DNA of 49,542 bases from a virus. This document shows, in pieces, positions 15,946-26,783 of this stretch. Positions within the stretch are counted from its first letter, which is position 1. Every line of letters begins with the position of its first letter. Location of the stretch: positions 1 to 49,542 of the IMG/VR virus record IMGVR_UViG_3300025085_000039; one strand, given 5' to 3'. A program made the position numbers and the translations under genes. The notes beneath the pieces were generated by a model. It ran no database searches. It saw only the letters and a program-made list of their open reading frames with translations, and had not been told where the DNA came from.

Positions 15946-18159
15946 ATGTCGCTAAGCTCTCTACAACTTGATCAATCCGGTGAGTTTGATCTCTTGTATA
16001 ATTTCTTCTATGTCAGGGATTACACTGGTGCGGAAACCTATGAGTCTTATGCACTACCTTTCACTCCTTTAACCTTTGCTCCTAACTTGGAGGATGGTAT
16101 TGATGATTTCGTTTCTAATAAGCGCGTAGTATGGGACTTCGGTGATGGTAGTTCTACAGTTGAGACAGTAACTGCTCAACACGCTTATGATAAGCCTGGT
16201 AGATATAAGGTTTCTTGTTATCTTTATAATGAGGATGGTACAGGATATTATGACACTTTCCATTCCAAAGTTGAGATTAAAGACTTTATTGAGGATAAGC
16301 TTGTAATTGATTCTCCTACTGATATTGTGCACAATACAGGTGAAATTACTAATCCTATCACTATTGAGAGATACAATTCTTTTAGAGTTGGTACTCCTAC
16401 TATTGTAGCCTACACTTCTGGTGCTACAGATACAGATTTCTTTAGTCGTGGTTATGCTGATGAAACATATGGTCATCTCAAACCTTCATCTTCTTTTGTA
16501 CAAATATTAACAACTAACAATATTGTTGAGGCTCTAGATACAAACGTTGTAACAACTCTCAATACTGAGATTTATGTTAAGTTGGATGAGAACAATGAGA
16601 TCGTTTATACAGATAAAAATGATACTGATGCTTTCTTTGCTGGATTAACCGGTACAGAAGAAGTCTACTTCAGAAGCGATATGGTTGGTAACTATAACCT
16701 ATTTTTTGGCTTCGAGCAGGGTAGTATATTTGATGAGACAAATACTACAACTTACGGTGCTAAAGCATCAATTAATGAAAACAATACCTATAGTGACTTA
16801 ACCATTACTTCTAACGGTATTGATGGTAATACGATTTTCGATATTGGTAAGACGAAGTTTGCAGGCTCTAAAATTGCTTTTGTTGTTAAGGTGAAGGATG
16901 AATCTAACTATTCACAAAAGAACATGCCATTGCTTAGCACAGCTGATGCTTCTCTAGATTTATATCTTACAGATGGTACAAATGTATATGATGCTGTATT
17001 CTCTTCTAACTTCCAAGATCTTTCAACTCTTGATAGTGGAGGTTTCTATAAAGGTTACTTTACTACAGATAATCAAACAACATTAGAGAATGTATACTTG
17101 AGTGCTTACTCAGAGATTACAGACTCTTCAGATCCATCACATACAGGAGTTAGTAATACATTTACTATTTACCCTTCTTCTTTCTATACTGTATCAAAGC
17201 AGAATGAGCAAATTGACATGAAGGATGCTTTTAAGGAGATTGCAATCCAGCCTCTATTTGATGATGCGAAGATTCTAATGAGCGACTTTATTGGTTCTAT
17301 ATTTGGCGATCTTTCAGCTACACAAGATTCTATTGGTAAGAGTACATATGAGAAGATTCAAAACTTCTTTGAGAATAACTCTACAATTGATGAGTCGAAT
17401 ATTGAGCAACTTGATGGTATTCTTCAATTGCTTGATCTACCAGAACTCAACAAATACTCTCTTCCACCCAAGCTTATGAGAGTTATGGATCTCCTTAGTA
17501 TCTCCAAGTCTAAGCTGTTTGGACGAAGAAATAGAGATAATACACACTATCAAACATACGGCTATCGTTTAAATAACTTCTATGGTGAAAACTTAGGTGA
17601 TGCTCTTACTTCTGGTAGTAAGATTATTGTCGGTGAAAATATTGTAGCTCATGAAAAGTATAGTGGTAATTATATCACACTAAATACTAACCTTCCTCTT
17701 AACGCTGCTATTACACCAGCAGTTCAAACTACAACAGGCTTTATTTATGTTACAACTTCAGGTAGTCTTCTTTCTGCTGAGGCTGTTGAGTTAGATGAGG
17801 GTACTGAGATTGAGCAAGAGCAACTTCCTAACTGTGACATTATTACAGAGAATGGATTGCAAATTCTTACTGATGCTCTTTCATCAGATTCCTCTTTCTA
17901 TTCATTAAGTGATTATAACTCTACTTGGGGTTGGCCATTACTTTCCGGTGGTGGTAGAGACATTACAGATATCTACAACTTCTACTATCAGAGAGAGACA
18001 GAAGGTGAGATTACAGACTCTATCATTGATTGGACAGATCCAAATACAACCATTTCTTATACTATGACCTCTTATGAAGATTGGTCTAAGAATAATGGTA
18101 CAATGTCAAACATTTTTGCACAAAGCCTATATGAAGGTTTAGAACTCTTCGAAGATTAA
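15946..18159 (+). CDS. Large baseplate/virion protein with PKD domain
   Basis: 737 residues. Residues about 55-115 (VVWDFGDGSSTVETVT, then AQHAYDKPGRYKVSCYLYNE) are a clear PKD fold: WDFGDG followed by H.Y..PG.Y.V. The central part is beta-rich. The region near 430-520 is helical (DAKILMSDFIGSIFGDL, then LDGILQLLDLPEL, LMRVMDLLSISKSKLFG), and the C terminus has WGWPL and a Trp/Tyr-rich end. It sits where T4 has gp7-gp8, so I infer a wedge component with an added surface Ig-like domain. The exact T4 equivalent is unknown. Confidence 0.6.
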   Translation: MSLSSLQLDQSGEFDLLYNFFYVRDYTGAETYESYALPFTPLTFAPNLEDGIDDFVSNKRVVWDFGDGSSTVETVTAQHAYDKPGRYKVSCYLYNEDGTGYYDTFHSKVEIKDFIEDKLVIDSPTDIVHNTGEITNPITIERYNSFRVGTPTIVAYTSGATDTDFFSRGYADETYGHLKPSSSFVQILTTNNIVEALDTNVVTTLNTEIYVKLDENNEIVYTDKNDTDAFFAGLTGTEEVYFRSDMVGNYNLFFGFEQGSIFDETNTTTYGAKASINENNTYSDLTITSNGIDGNTIFDIGKTKFAGSKIAFVVKVKDESNYSQKNMPLLSTADASLDLYLTDGTNVYDAVFSSNFQDLSTLDSGGFYKGYFTTDNQTTLENVYLSAYSEITDSSDPSHTGVSNTFTIYPSSFYTVSKQNEQIDMKDAFKEIAIQPLFDDAKILMSDFIGSIFGDLSATQDSIGKSTYEKIQNFFENNSTIDESNIEQLDGILQLLDLPELNKYSLPPKLMRVMDLLSISKSKLFGRRNRDNTHYQTYGYRLNNFYGENLGDALTSGSKIIVGENIVAHEKYSGNYITLNTNLPLNAAITPAVQTTTGFIYVTTSGSLLSAEAVELDEGTEIEQEQLPNCDIITENGLQILTDALSSDSSFYSLSDYNSTWGWPLLSGGGRDITDIYNFYYQRETEGEITDSIIDWTDPNTTISYTMTSYEDWSKNNGTMSNIFAQSLYEGLELFED

Positions 18160-18163
18160 TACT

Positions 18164-20962
18164 ATGTCAGATACATCATTAAGAACAGTACTTGTTAAAT
18201 ATTCTATAACTAACCCAAATGAGGTTGATTATAAGGATACTGTTGCTCCTTTCTCATTCTTGGACTTCATTAACAATACTCAGGCAGATTATTCTCCTGA
18301 AGAGTATAGTTCCTTTTACTCTTCTTATCTTCAGTTGTGGCATGCAGATCAAGGTGGCTCTGAAGAAGAACAAAAGACGCAGTTTAAGGATTACTACAGA
18401 CAGTTTATTAAAGAGATTGTAGTTAACTATACTACAGAGACAGAGAAGAGATTCCTCGAAAAGATTAACTTCAATGATCCTGCTGACCTTGATGTAGCTA
18501 TTCCTTTCTTTGCTAACAGACTTAAAGACATTGCTCTCTTCTATAAGAAGAAGCGTGATGAAGGTAAGTATGTTATTGATAGAAATAAGATGAAGGGTTC
18601 ACAAACTGGACTTGAAAAAGCTATCTTCGACAACATCTATAACTTTATCTTTAACTCTGAAGATGCTCTTGATACTGAGAATGATGAAGTGTTTAAGGCA
18701 GTTCAAGGTCTTGGTGTTGAGATCGAAGAGTTTGTAGATGTATATGGTGACTACTTTGATGTACCTGATACAGCTGATGGTAACAACATTAACGAAATCG
18801 ATCCTAAGTATTGGTTAGATCCAGATGGTATTGAAGCCATTACAGGTGAGTTGAATTGGATTGGTGCTATTAGAACTTTCACCATTAACCCACCAGCTAT
18901 TACTCCAGAAGAGTATGATGCTATTTGTAATCCTGATAATGAACTTGTACAGCTCTACAATCAATACAAAAAGGGCGGTATTCCTCTTAACGAGTTTTAT
19001 GCTTTAAAGAGAGCGCTTGTACAAAAGTATATTGGTACAGATGTATACTATATCGATACAACATCTTCTCCTGCTGTATCTGGTGTAATGTTTACTGCTG
19101 ACAATCCAGCTGCTAATGCACTTAACTTACAAGGTGCTGATACTGCTACTGTTCCAAGTGGTCAGCAAAAGCTTTTACGTGATGTTGGTCTTAACTTCCA
19201 GCCTGATGATATTGGTCTCTTTAAGCTTCAAGCTGAAACTTATAACTACGAGATTGATCGTTCTGCTTTAGAAGAAGATAAAGTTTACATCTTCCCAGAT
19301 CCTGCTAAGTTTGGTAATGTATCAACTAACCCACAAGCTGACTATCCTGTATATTACAAATTTGATCATCGTGGTAATACAAGAAACGTTTCAAGTGGTT
19401 TTACTGCTGGTGATCCAAAGACCACAAATAAGGTAACTACTTTCGAATCTTTTACTACTAAAGAACGTAACACTACACAGCTTAAAGATCTTAATGATAT
19501 CAGTTATAAGCTTAACTTTACTGATCTCTATAATGAGGGTCTCGTTTCAAAGCATCAGACAGATGTATATGGTAATGAGTATGCCTTATTTAAGGCTGAG
19601 CCTCTTAAACCACGAGCAGAAGATATCTCCAATACAGTTAAGAACTTACTTTTAAATGGTCACGTATTCTTTGATCAATTTGAAGGTGCATCTTTCAACT
19701 ATAGCTTAACTGGTCAAAATGGTAATACATTTAGATCTGGTTTAAGTACAAATACTAATGGATTTGATGAATTAGACAATCCTATGTATTTCTACATGAG
19801 AGAGTTTTACCCATATCAAGATCTTATTCAAGATTCAAGAAATATTGTACCATTGTATAGAGATGGTGGTGCTCTTACTTTCCTTGATGGTAAAGAGCTT
19901 CCTGACAATGCTAATGGTAACTCACACTACACGATTCGTGCTGATGCTACTGTAGATCAGAATGATGAGTTCTTCCCAGATGTTAAATACTACCTTTCTG
20001 CTGGTATTGGCTATAAAGATTATGATGGTGGCTTCTTTTCAGATGATGTGCAGCTTCCAAACGACTTTGTATATGGTGATAACCTACTATTTGTTGACTC
20101 TGTTGATGAAAGAGCTAGCTCAGTTCTCTCTAACCTCTCTTCAAGTACTACTTCACTTACTAATGAAGAGAAGGCTACTTTAGATGGTACACTATACATT
20201 AAGAATGGTACTTATTCTACATCAGAGAAACTTTCAGCTGCTCTTGCACCACTAATTAGCAAATACTCTACAGCTGTTCAATCTCAAATTAATAATGAGC
20301 TTGTAGACTTTGACATTATTCAGAATACAATCTTCCTCGAGACTAAGTCAGGTCTCCTTGTAGATAAGATCAAGTATGATGATGGTGAGTTTGTAAATCC
20401 AAGAACTGTTAATACTTACTACTCTGCAAGTAGTGCTGATAACACTGATACATTTACTAATAGGTTCTATGTAGAAAAGACAGGTAAGATTTACTTTGGT
20501 AAGTTTAGACAAGATGGTGAGTGTACTAATGATGCTGATAACTATAAAGCTTACTACCCAGAGATTTACGAATACTCTATTGATACTAATAAGTCACGTT
20601 TGATCTATCCTCGTAAGGATGTTGGTAACTCAGTTACTGACTTTGAACTTAATGATGCTCTTGATACATATCGTAACTACGTTCCTACATCTATTCATAC
20701 CCCTACTATTGCTTACAATAGCAGAAATGACCTCTTCAAGTTGACATACATTGCTAATGATATGAACGACTTTACTCACCTTGTTGATGTTTCATTCAAG
20801 CTTGTTGACAATTCCTTGAGTGCTATCGATTCAAATAGATATGAGACAATAAATAATATTGCACGTACAACTACATTTGGCGATAAGTCAAACTTCGGTT
20901 CTATCTCTGCTAATGGTGGTACATTTACAAGAGATGAAGATAACTTTACCCTTACAATCTAA
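18164..20962 (+). CDS. Large baseplate protein, possible gp7-like wedge
   Basis: 932 residues, 4 nt after the PKD protein and without its own promoter motif, so probably co-transcribed. The N-terminal 160 residues are helical, with IPFFANRLKDIALFYKKKRDE and a KGSQTGLEKAIFDNIYN segment that I associate with large baseplate wedge proteins of marine T4-like phages. The rest is long beta-rich sequence. Size and position next to gp6 fit gp7 (1032 aa in T4), but I see no firm match. Its stop overlaps the next ATG (CTAATG). Confidence 0.5.
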   Translation: MSDTSLRTVLVKYSITNPNEVDYKDTVAPFSFLDFINNTQADYSPEEYSSFYSSYLQLWHADQGGSEEEQKTQFKDYYRQFIKEIVVNYTTETEKRFLEKINFNDPADLDVAIPFFANRLKDIALFYKKKRDEGKYVIDRNKMKGSQTGLEKAIFDNIYNFIFNSEDALDTENDEVFKAVQGLGVEIEEFVDVYGDYFDVPDTADGNNINEIDPKYWLDPDGIEAITGELNWIGAIRTFTINPPAITPEEYDAICNPDNELVQLYNQYKKGGIPLNEFYALKRALVQKYIGTDVYYIDTTSSPAVSGVMFTADNPAANALNLQGADTATVPSGQQKLLRDVGLNFQPDDIGLFKLQAETYNYEIDRSALEEDKVYIFPDPAKFGNVSTNPQADYPVYYKFDHRGNTRNVSSGFTAGDPKTTNKVTTFESFTTKERNTTQLKDLNDISYKLNFTDLYNEGLVSKHQTDVYGNEYALFKAEPLKPRAEDISNTVKNLLLNGHVFFDQFEGASFNYSLTGQNGNTFRSGLSTNTNGFDELDNPMYFYMREFYPYQDLIQDSRNIVPLYRDGGALTFLDGKELPDNANGNSHYTIRADATVDQNDEFFPDVKYYLSAGIGYKDYDGGFFSDDVQLPNDFVYGDNLLFVDSVDERASSVLSNLSSSTTSLTNEEKATLDGTLYIKNGTYSTSEKLSAALAPLISKYSTAVQSQINNELVDFDIIQNTIFLETKSGLLVDKIKYDDGEFVNPRTVNTYYSASSADNTDTFTNRFYVEKTGKIYFGKFRQDGECTNDADNYKAYYPEIYEYSIDTNKSRLIYPRKDVGNSVTDFELNDALDTYRNYVPTSIHTPTIAYNSRNDLFKLTYIANDMNDFTHLVDVSFKLVDNSLSAIDSNRYETINNIARTTTFGDKSNFGSISANGGTFTRDEDNFTLTI

Positions 20963-21483
20963 TGAGTACCATTTATATTAACCTTTCTGCTACTACTGAG
21001 AATACTGATGTTCTTAAAGAGGAAATTGCCTTTAAAGGTGACCCTACTATTACATTCATCTTAACTGGTATTGAGGAAGAAGCTAATCAGGCACTTACTC
21101 TTGACATTAACTGGGGTGATGGATCTGATGTAAACTTCAATCAGAAAGATCTCGTCTTTAACTATAAGAAAGAGTCTATCTTTAATGAAATGCTCTATGG
21201 TAAAGTTGGTGGTACTATTCTTGATAGTTATGAGCATACTTATGATACCTTTACAAGCTCTTTTGCTACTTCTCTAACAGCACAGTTCCTTGTACATTAC
21301 AATAATGGGTTCTATGCTAATATCTTCCAGCCAATCAAGCTTGTAAGAGAAAGTTACTATGACAATATTCAAAAGCTTGGTATTCAGTCTACTCAAATGA
21401 CTGGTGCTTCAGGTTCTAATACAGTAGCTAACCTTGAGTCTAAATTTGACGGTCGTACATACGTAACTTATCTAAATAACTGA
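20962..21483 (+). CDS. Small PKD-like virion protein
   Basis: 173 residues, starting within the TAATG overlap. DINWGDGSDVNFNQ followed by YEHTYDTF and LTAQFLVHYNNGF gives a diverged PKD pattern (W-G-D-G ... H-Y/T-Y). It probably interacts with the neighbouring baseplate proteins with which it is co-translated. No other motif. Confidence 0.5.
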   Translation: MSTIYINLSATTENTDVLKEEIAFKGDPTITFILTGIEEEANQALTLDINWGDGSDVNFNQKDLVFNYKKESIFNEMLYGKVGGTILDSYEHTYDTFTSSFATSLTAQFLVHYNNGFYANIFQPIKLVRESYYDNIQKLGIQSTQMTGASGSNTVANLESKFDGRTYVTYLNN

Positions 21484-21503
21484 TTGTATAAGCAGACTTT
21501 GCC

Positions 21504-21511
21504 ATTAAATA
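21504..21511 (+). promoter_or_regulatory. Late promoter motif ATTAAATA
   Basis: It ends 6 nt before ATG 21518, in the 34-nt gap after the small PKD gene. Confidence 0.68.
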
Positions 21512-21517
21512 AGTATA

Positions 21518-24500
21518 ATGGCCAACATCTTTACTCATTCTACTTCAGCAGTATCCTTTCCTCAGGCTGAATATCAGGATAGGTATATCTCTGTAAAACA
21601 GGCAAAATCTACTTTGGAGCAAGGTTTTACTGTTAATAAGATTGATGCCTTTACCAATGCTAAAGATAGTAGCATTAACAACTATAGCTCCTACTACCTT
21701 ACAAATAGAGATAAGCTTACGAACTTTATATCTGTTTCATCATTAGAACAAGATCAGTCTACATCATTAGTAACAACCCTTGGCTTTGAGCGACCTGCTA
21801 ATGCTCCAGATGAATACTTCTACATTTTCAAGAGTACACAAGATTTTACAGATTCACAAAAAGCTATTGGCATTCAGCCACTCGGTAAAACAGGATTTTT
21901 TGAGAATAACTACTTCTTCGAGATTGAAGCTCTCAACAATAACCTTTGCCGTATTAAGCATAACAATGGTGTTTTTGATTACTATCTTAACTACAATACA
22001 GATGTTGATAAGTTTGTATTCTACCAAAATACAGATGAGTATAAGAATATTGAACGAGAGCGTGCAGATGTATTTCGCTATGTTCTTGATGATGACGGTT
22101 ATCTCCAACTTTATAAGTTTTACGAATCCAAGCTTCAAGTTGTTACCTTAAGTGCTGGTGAACTTACCCTTCAGCCATTTTTATCCGGTGATCTTAACCG
22201 TAGTATTAATAACCTTATTCATGTTAACTACAACTTAGATCAAAACAAAGAGTTTATTAATAAGAGCTTTGCAAGTTACAATAACTTCAAAACTACTAAC
22301 CTTATACTTGATGGTGAGAATAGTAATACTGATGAAGAAGGTCAGTACATGTTTACTACAAACTACAATACTATCTCTTCTGACAGTTTTCCTGTTAACT
22401 ACTTTGCTCTTGATACTAACCGCTCAGAGTTTAACTTTGTTAAGCGTGGTTCTAGCATGGTTGATAGTAAGGTTGGTCTTGGTGTTGATCCTAGAGAGTA
22501 TTACAATATTGAAACTGGTGTAGATCAAGAAAAAGGTCTTAATAAGATTAATCTTAACTATAGTTTCTATGATAAAGATGTATTTGTAACAAATGGTTCT
22601 GATACACACTTTACTGCTCCATCATCTATGTATCCATATGACAAGCTTAATGTGAATGATTCACAGTTTGTCTTTAATGGTGCTTTTGCTGGTCCTACTC
22701 CTAAGCTTTCTGATAAGGTTTTAGTTAAGCGTAAGAATACAACTCAATATGATAATGGTCGTTATCTCTGCACATGGTTAAGTGGTGGTACTCTTGGTGA
22801 AAAGGGACTTTGGGTTGATCGTTATTACTACCCAGATAAGATCTCTAAAGAAGCTGCTCTTTCTGCTACTTCTTACTTTAGCCCTTCCTTCTTGGATAGT
22901 GTTGATGGTATTGATTTTGATGTATCTGACCTTGTTCTTGGTAAAGAGAAGTTCTTTGATAAGAAGAGTGATGCTGCTATTACACCAAATACTAAAGTTA
23001 AGTATGAGCGTATTGGTAATGCTGATGTTCGTAATATTGTAGAAAGCTCTACACCATTAGTATCTAGCTTTGATAGTTATACAACATCTAAAACAGTTAG
23101 AGGTGAGACAGAAAACATTTGTAACGACTATAGAGGCTCTGAATTTACCTTTGATGGAACTAACTTCACATGCTTTGATGTATCTAAGAAGGTAGATGAA
23201 ACTAAGAACTTTACTATTAGTTTTAACATGTATCTTGACCCTAACCATAAGTATGGTTTCTCTCTTCTTGGTAATAATACTAATAGAGGTTTTGGTATAT
23301 TCCAAGATCAGACAGTTACACCATTTGTACATGTTGTTAGTGAGAATACTCTTTACATTTACAATACTGACTTTACTCTTCTTAATAAGGTAGACTTCAA
23401 GACAAAGATTAAGAATGTATTTAAGAGAAGTGCTCTTGATGATTATGTTGTAACTACAGCTGGTAACTTATTTTATAAGGTTAACTCACAAGGTAATAAG
23501 ATTAAGCTTGAGTGTGGTTCAGAGATTCTTGATTACTATGGCTTCTATGAGAATCATGAACACATTGACTTTATCTCTTCTGATCAACAGGTAAGGCGCT
23601 TCGATCTAGATACCTTTGAAGTTACTGATGTTACTGCAGAAGAGTTTGATGTATATAAGAACGAGTTTTGTCTTTATGATAATGTTCTAGAGTATAATGA
23701 TAATACATATAAGCTTGTAGGTAAGAATAAGAACTGGGAGAATGACAATACAGTATTCTATCAAGTATCTTCTTATGTTGTTAAGCATAACCTTGATGAT
23801 GCTCCAGAAGCTTTCCTTAAGGGTGGTGTTAAGGACTTTGTTGTAGCAGAAGATAAGATCTATACTATTAAATCTGATGAATATTATATATTCAATACAA
23901 GTGGTGTGTTTGAACTTTCAGGTTCTATTGATGAAGTATTAGTATCAGAACAATTAACTGATATTACAACTCTTTCAGGTGGTCAATTCATTTCAGTGGA
24001 TTGGGTTAATGAGTATGTTAATGGGGAGCAGGTAACTTATCCAATCTTCCTTGCTGAAGGTCCTGATAACAACTTGTATGGTGTTAAGGGTACAGCTCCA
24101 GTACTAGATGCTTTTGGTATTGAAGGTACTCTTGCAAGTAATACTGCTGGTAAGAAGCTCACTAACTATAATACACTTACACATAACTATGATGCCAAGT
24201 CTATTGACTTTAAGCTTACCTTAAGGAACTATCTCAATACAGAAGATATTCTTACACAGAATATTGTATTTGATCCGACTGTATTCGAAGCTGGCTTCTA
24301 CAACTTTACTTATAGACTTGATACTAAACAAGGTAATGCTTCACTCTATGTAAATGGTGTACTTTATGAGAACCAAACCTTCTCTCCTGGTAAGTATCTC
24401 ATTCAAGATGTCTTTAGTGATGAGTTCTTTATGGGTACTGCTGGTTTCCAGAGTAATATGGATCTTTCAACATACTTGAAACAACCTGGTTATTACTATT

Positions 24501-24826
24501 GCAAAGATCTTACAATTGCTAACCCATATATCTATAATGAAGCAATTAGCACTGAGTTGGTTTATGCCCTATTCTTGCTTGAGAAGAAGATTGATGATAT
24601 TGTACTTTCTATACCTGCAGGTCAAAGAACTTCAAAGACAGAGATTCAGCAGTTCTTCAAGTTTAACAGAACTAACTCTTCTAAGAACATTGACATTGTA
24701 GTTCGCAATCTCAAGATTACAGATGAAGCTGTTAGGGAACAGATTAAGACATCTATACTTGCTGAAGCTAATAGCTTTGCACCAGTTGGTGTTAAGATCA
24801 ATGATGTAATTTTTAAAACGTATTAA
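21518..24826 (+). CDS. Very large baseplate/fibre protein with propeller-like and LamG-like parts
   Basis: 1102 residues. The middle (about 520-800) has repeated short strands with ID/YK turns (FDLDTFEVTDVTAEEFDVY, DNVLEYNDNTYKLVGKN, KGGVKDFVVAEDKIYTIKS), suggesting a beta-propeller. Residues about 880-1020 (SIDFKLTLRNYLNTED, GFYNFTYRLDTKQGNASLYVNG) look like a LamG-like jelly roll. The C-terminal 80 residues are an alpha/beta cap (KTEIQQFFKFNRTN, NIDIVVRNLKITD). It occupies the position of the T4 gp8-gp10 region. I infer an outer baseplate or short fibre role. The next gene starts 1 nt later, implying coupling. Confidence 0.5.
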   Translation: MANIFTHSTSAVSFPQAEYQDRYISVKQAKSTLEQGFTVNKIDAFTNAKDSSINNYSSYYLTNRDKLTNFISVSSLEQDQSTSLVTTLGFERPANAPDEYFYIFKSTQDFTDSQKAIGIQPLGKTGFFENNYFFEIEALNNNLCRIKHNNGVFDYYLNYNTDVDKFVFYQNTDEYKNIERERADVFRYVLDDDGYLQLYKFYESKLQVVTLSAGELTLQPFLSGDLNRSINNLIHVNYNLDQNKEFINKSFASYNNFKTTNLILDGENSNTDEEGQYMFTTNYNTISSDSFPVNYFALDTNRSEFNFVKRGSSMVDSKVGLGVDPREYYNIETGVDQEKGLNKINLNYSFYDKDVFVTNGSDTHFTAPSSMYPYDKLNVNDSQFVFNGAFAGPTPKLSDKVLVKRKNTTQYDNGRYLCTWLSGGTLGEKGLWVDRYYYPDKISKEAALSATSYFSPSFLDSVDGIDFDVSDLVLGKEKFFDKKSDAAITPNTKVKYERIGNADVRNIVESSTPLVSSFDSYTTSKTVRGETENICNDYRGSEFTFDGTNFTCFDVSKKVDETKNFTISFNMYLDPNHKYGFSLLGNNTNRGFGIFQDQTVTPFVHVVSENTLYIYNTDFTLLNKVDFKTKIKNVFKRSALDDYVVTTAGNLFYKVNSQGNKIKLECGSEILDYYGFYENHEHIDFISSDQQVRRFDLDTFEVTDVTAEEFDVYKNEFCLYDNVLEYNDNTYKLVGKNKNWENDNTVFYQVSSYVVKHNLDDAPEAFLKGGVKDFVVAEDKIYTIKSDEYYIFNTSGVFELSGSIDEVLVSEQLTDITTLSGGQFISVDWVNEYVNGEQVTYPIFLAEGPDNNLYGVKGTAPVLDAFGIEGTLASNTAGKKLTNYNTLTHNYDAKSIDFKLTLRNYLNTEDILTQNIVFDPTVFEAGFYNFTYRLDTKQGNASLYVNGVLYENQTFSPGKYLIQDVFSDEFFMGTAGFQSNMDLSTYLKQPGYYYCKDLTIANPYIYNEAISTELVYALFLLEKKIDDIVLSIPAGQRTSKTEIQQFFKFNRTNSSKNIDIVVRNLKITDEAVREQIKTSILAEANSFAPVGVKINDVIFKTY

Positions 24827-24827
24827 G

Positions 24828-26750
24828 ATGATTGATTATACAACATACAAAAAGATCTATACAGATGGTAGCTTGTTCACTTTAACAGGAGCCGACTTTA
24901 GCGGTTATGCTCAGTTAAAGGATGGTGTTGCTACCGAAGTAAGTACTGGTAAGACTCTTTCACCGAAGTCTACATATGCTACTGATCTCTTCTATACAAC
25001 ATACTTTCAGGATAGAGTAATTGCAGATAGTCCAAACATTCTTCCAAATAAAGAGAGTGATTGTCTTTTCAGTCTTAATGATAACTTTAATTTTGATCTA
25101 TTTAAGTTTAAGTTAGATAAGCTTAGAGAGAATAATACATTTGCCTACTCTCGTATGTTTATTTCTTCTAATAAACTACCTGCTACTGATACCATTACAT
25201 ATGCATCAGCACCAAATACCTATTCAACGGGTTTTGAGATTAATGTTAGTGATCAAAATAATCCAAGATTTAAGTCTAATGTAAAGTTCGCTGATAACAA
25301 CTTCTTAAGTGCTTTTGGTTATATTGTTGATGCTACTGCTCAGGTAGATTATGATGATTCAAATAACTTCTCTTTATTCTGTTGTACATCTTCTAACCTT
25401 ATATCTTTAACAGGTTCAAGTACATCTATTAAGATTATTGAAGATTCTACAGGTTATGAAACTGAAGAAAACGACTTAGCATTTGCTGAACTTGGTGGTC
25501 TTGCTTCAACCAATAAGTTTCTATATGTTTCTGATACTGGTAATAATACAGTACTTAAGTATGATATTGAAGGTTATCAAAACAACGACTCTGCTCTTAA
25601 GAATAAGAGAAACTATATTGAGCTAGTTGGTGGTTTTGGTGATGGTAAGCGTCAGACAAAGTTCTTGCGTCCTACAAAGCTTGCTGCTTACGATGATAAG
25701 GTTGCTGTGCTTGATTCTGGTAACTTCTGCGTTAAGTTGTTTGATAGTGACTTTAACTTTACCTCACGTATTACTTCTATTGATCTTAGAACTGAGACAT
25801 TTGGTGGTATGGCATTTGATCCTGACTTTGGTACTTTCTATGTTGTAACTTATAAAGATGTAACAACTGATAACATTACAAATAGAACAGCCTTCTTATA
25901 TCGCTTTAGTGGAGATAGTTTTAAAGATAAAGAGAAAGTAACTCTTAAAGATAAGCTTGGTGATGAAGAGGTAGTTAATGATGTTACATTCTCAGGTACA
26001 GATAGTAACTTCTGGTATTTCTCAACCAACTTGACTGTTTATAAAAAGTTCAAGACTCGACCTGAAGAGGTTATCGGTAAGTTTAGAAGTGAGAGACTTT
26101 ACCTTCTACGACCAAGTGAAGACGCCTTTACTAATAACAGGTGGAACTTTACTAATGCTAACTTTGCTGATGCTAACTTCTTCTGGAATCTTAACTCTTC
26201 AGGTAGCTCTACTACAGTTGATGGTCTTCTTGATTATAACATTAACAACTTTAACATCTTCCCAACCCAAGATGGTACAGATAGAGCTATCATGCTTACT
26301 GATGGTAGATTGTACTTCTTTAATGAACCTACCCATACTGCTTATCAGAGAGTTCTTAAAGATGAAAACTATGCTAACTACGGTAGTGCTGCTTTCTCTT
26401 TGAATACAGATTCATTCATTCAACAGTCTGTTGTTAATACTGAACTCTTTAAAGTAGTTAACGATACATTAACTCTTAAGAATAACATTATTGGTAGATT
26501 TACCGGTAAGTATGTAGATGATGTTCTTGAGCTTGATGATTACGACTATAATGTTGAGTTTGATAAGTTCTTAATTCAAGAGCTTGAGAATCTATATGTT
26601 CATGGTAATGAAGAGAACCTTACAGGTGTTCTTAATCGTTGCTTTGCTCTCGTATATGAACTACAAGATAGGTTAATGAATTTTGTACAACCTGGTGTTG
26701 GATCTAAAGTTCAACCTTCTTATACTTCTGCTGGAATTATAGAAATTTAA
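24828..26750 (+). CDS. Virion protein with NHL-type beta-propeller
   Basis: 640 residues. About 215-330 carry NHL-like repeats (LASTNKFLYVSDTGNNTVLKYD, LVGGFGDGKRQTKFLRPTKLAAYDDKVAVLDSGN; quoted in parts), with the FLRPTKLAA..DKVAVLDSGNFCVKLFD pattern typical of this fold. NHL propellers bind proteins or glycans. The C-terminal helix (LNRCFALVYELQDRLMNFVQPG) may anchor it to the baseplate. It starts 1 nt after the previous stop with no promoter motif, so it shares a transcript with the 1102-aa protein. Confidence 0.55.
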   Translation: MIDYTTYKKIYTDGSLFTLTGADFSGYAQLKDGVATEVSTGKTLSPKSTYATDLFYTTYFQDRVIADSPNILPNKESDCLFSLNDNFNFDLFKFKLDKLRENNTFAYSRMFISSNKLPATDTITYASAPNTYSTGFEINVSDQNNPRFKSNVKFADNNFLSAFGYIVDATAQVDYDDSNNFSLFCCTSSNLISLTGSSTSIKIIEDSTGYETEENDLAFAELGGLASTNKFLYVSDTGNNTVLKYDIEGYQNNDSALKNKRNYIELVGGFGDGKRQTKFLRPTKLAAYDDKVAVLDSGNFCVKLFDSDFNFTSRITSIDLRTETFGGMAFDPDFGTFYVVTYKDVTTDNITNRTAFLYRFSGDSFKDKEKVTLKDKLGDEEVVNDVTFSGTDSNFWYFSTNLTVYKKFKTRPEEVIGKFRSERLYLLRPSEDAFTNNRWNFTNANFADANFFWNLNSSGSSTTVDGLLDYNINNFNIFPTQDGTDRAIMLTDGRLYFFNEPTHTAYQRVLKDENYANYGSAAFSLNTDSFIQQSVVNTELFKVVNDTLTLKNNIIGRFTGKYVDDVLELDDYDYNVEFDKFLIQELENLYVHGNEENLTGVLNRCFALVYELQDRLMNFVQPGVGSKVQPSYTSAGIIEI

Positions 26751-26770
26751 TTGCTTATCCATCTTGCTGT

Positions 26771-26778
26771 ATTAAATA
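26771..26778 (+). promoter_or_regulatory. Late promoter motif ATTAAATA
   Basis: It ends 5 nt before ATG 26784 and decides that start over an in-frame TTG at 26751. Confidence 0.7.
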
Positions 26779-26783
26779 TAAGT

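Noticed and set aside
26751-26783. TTG start giving 11 extra residues to the collar-type protein
   Set aside because: The late promoter motif lies within this segment, 5 nt before ATG 26784.
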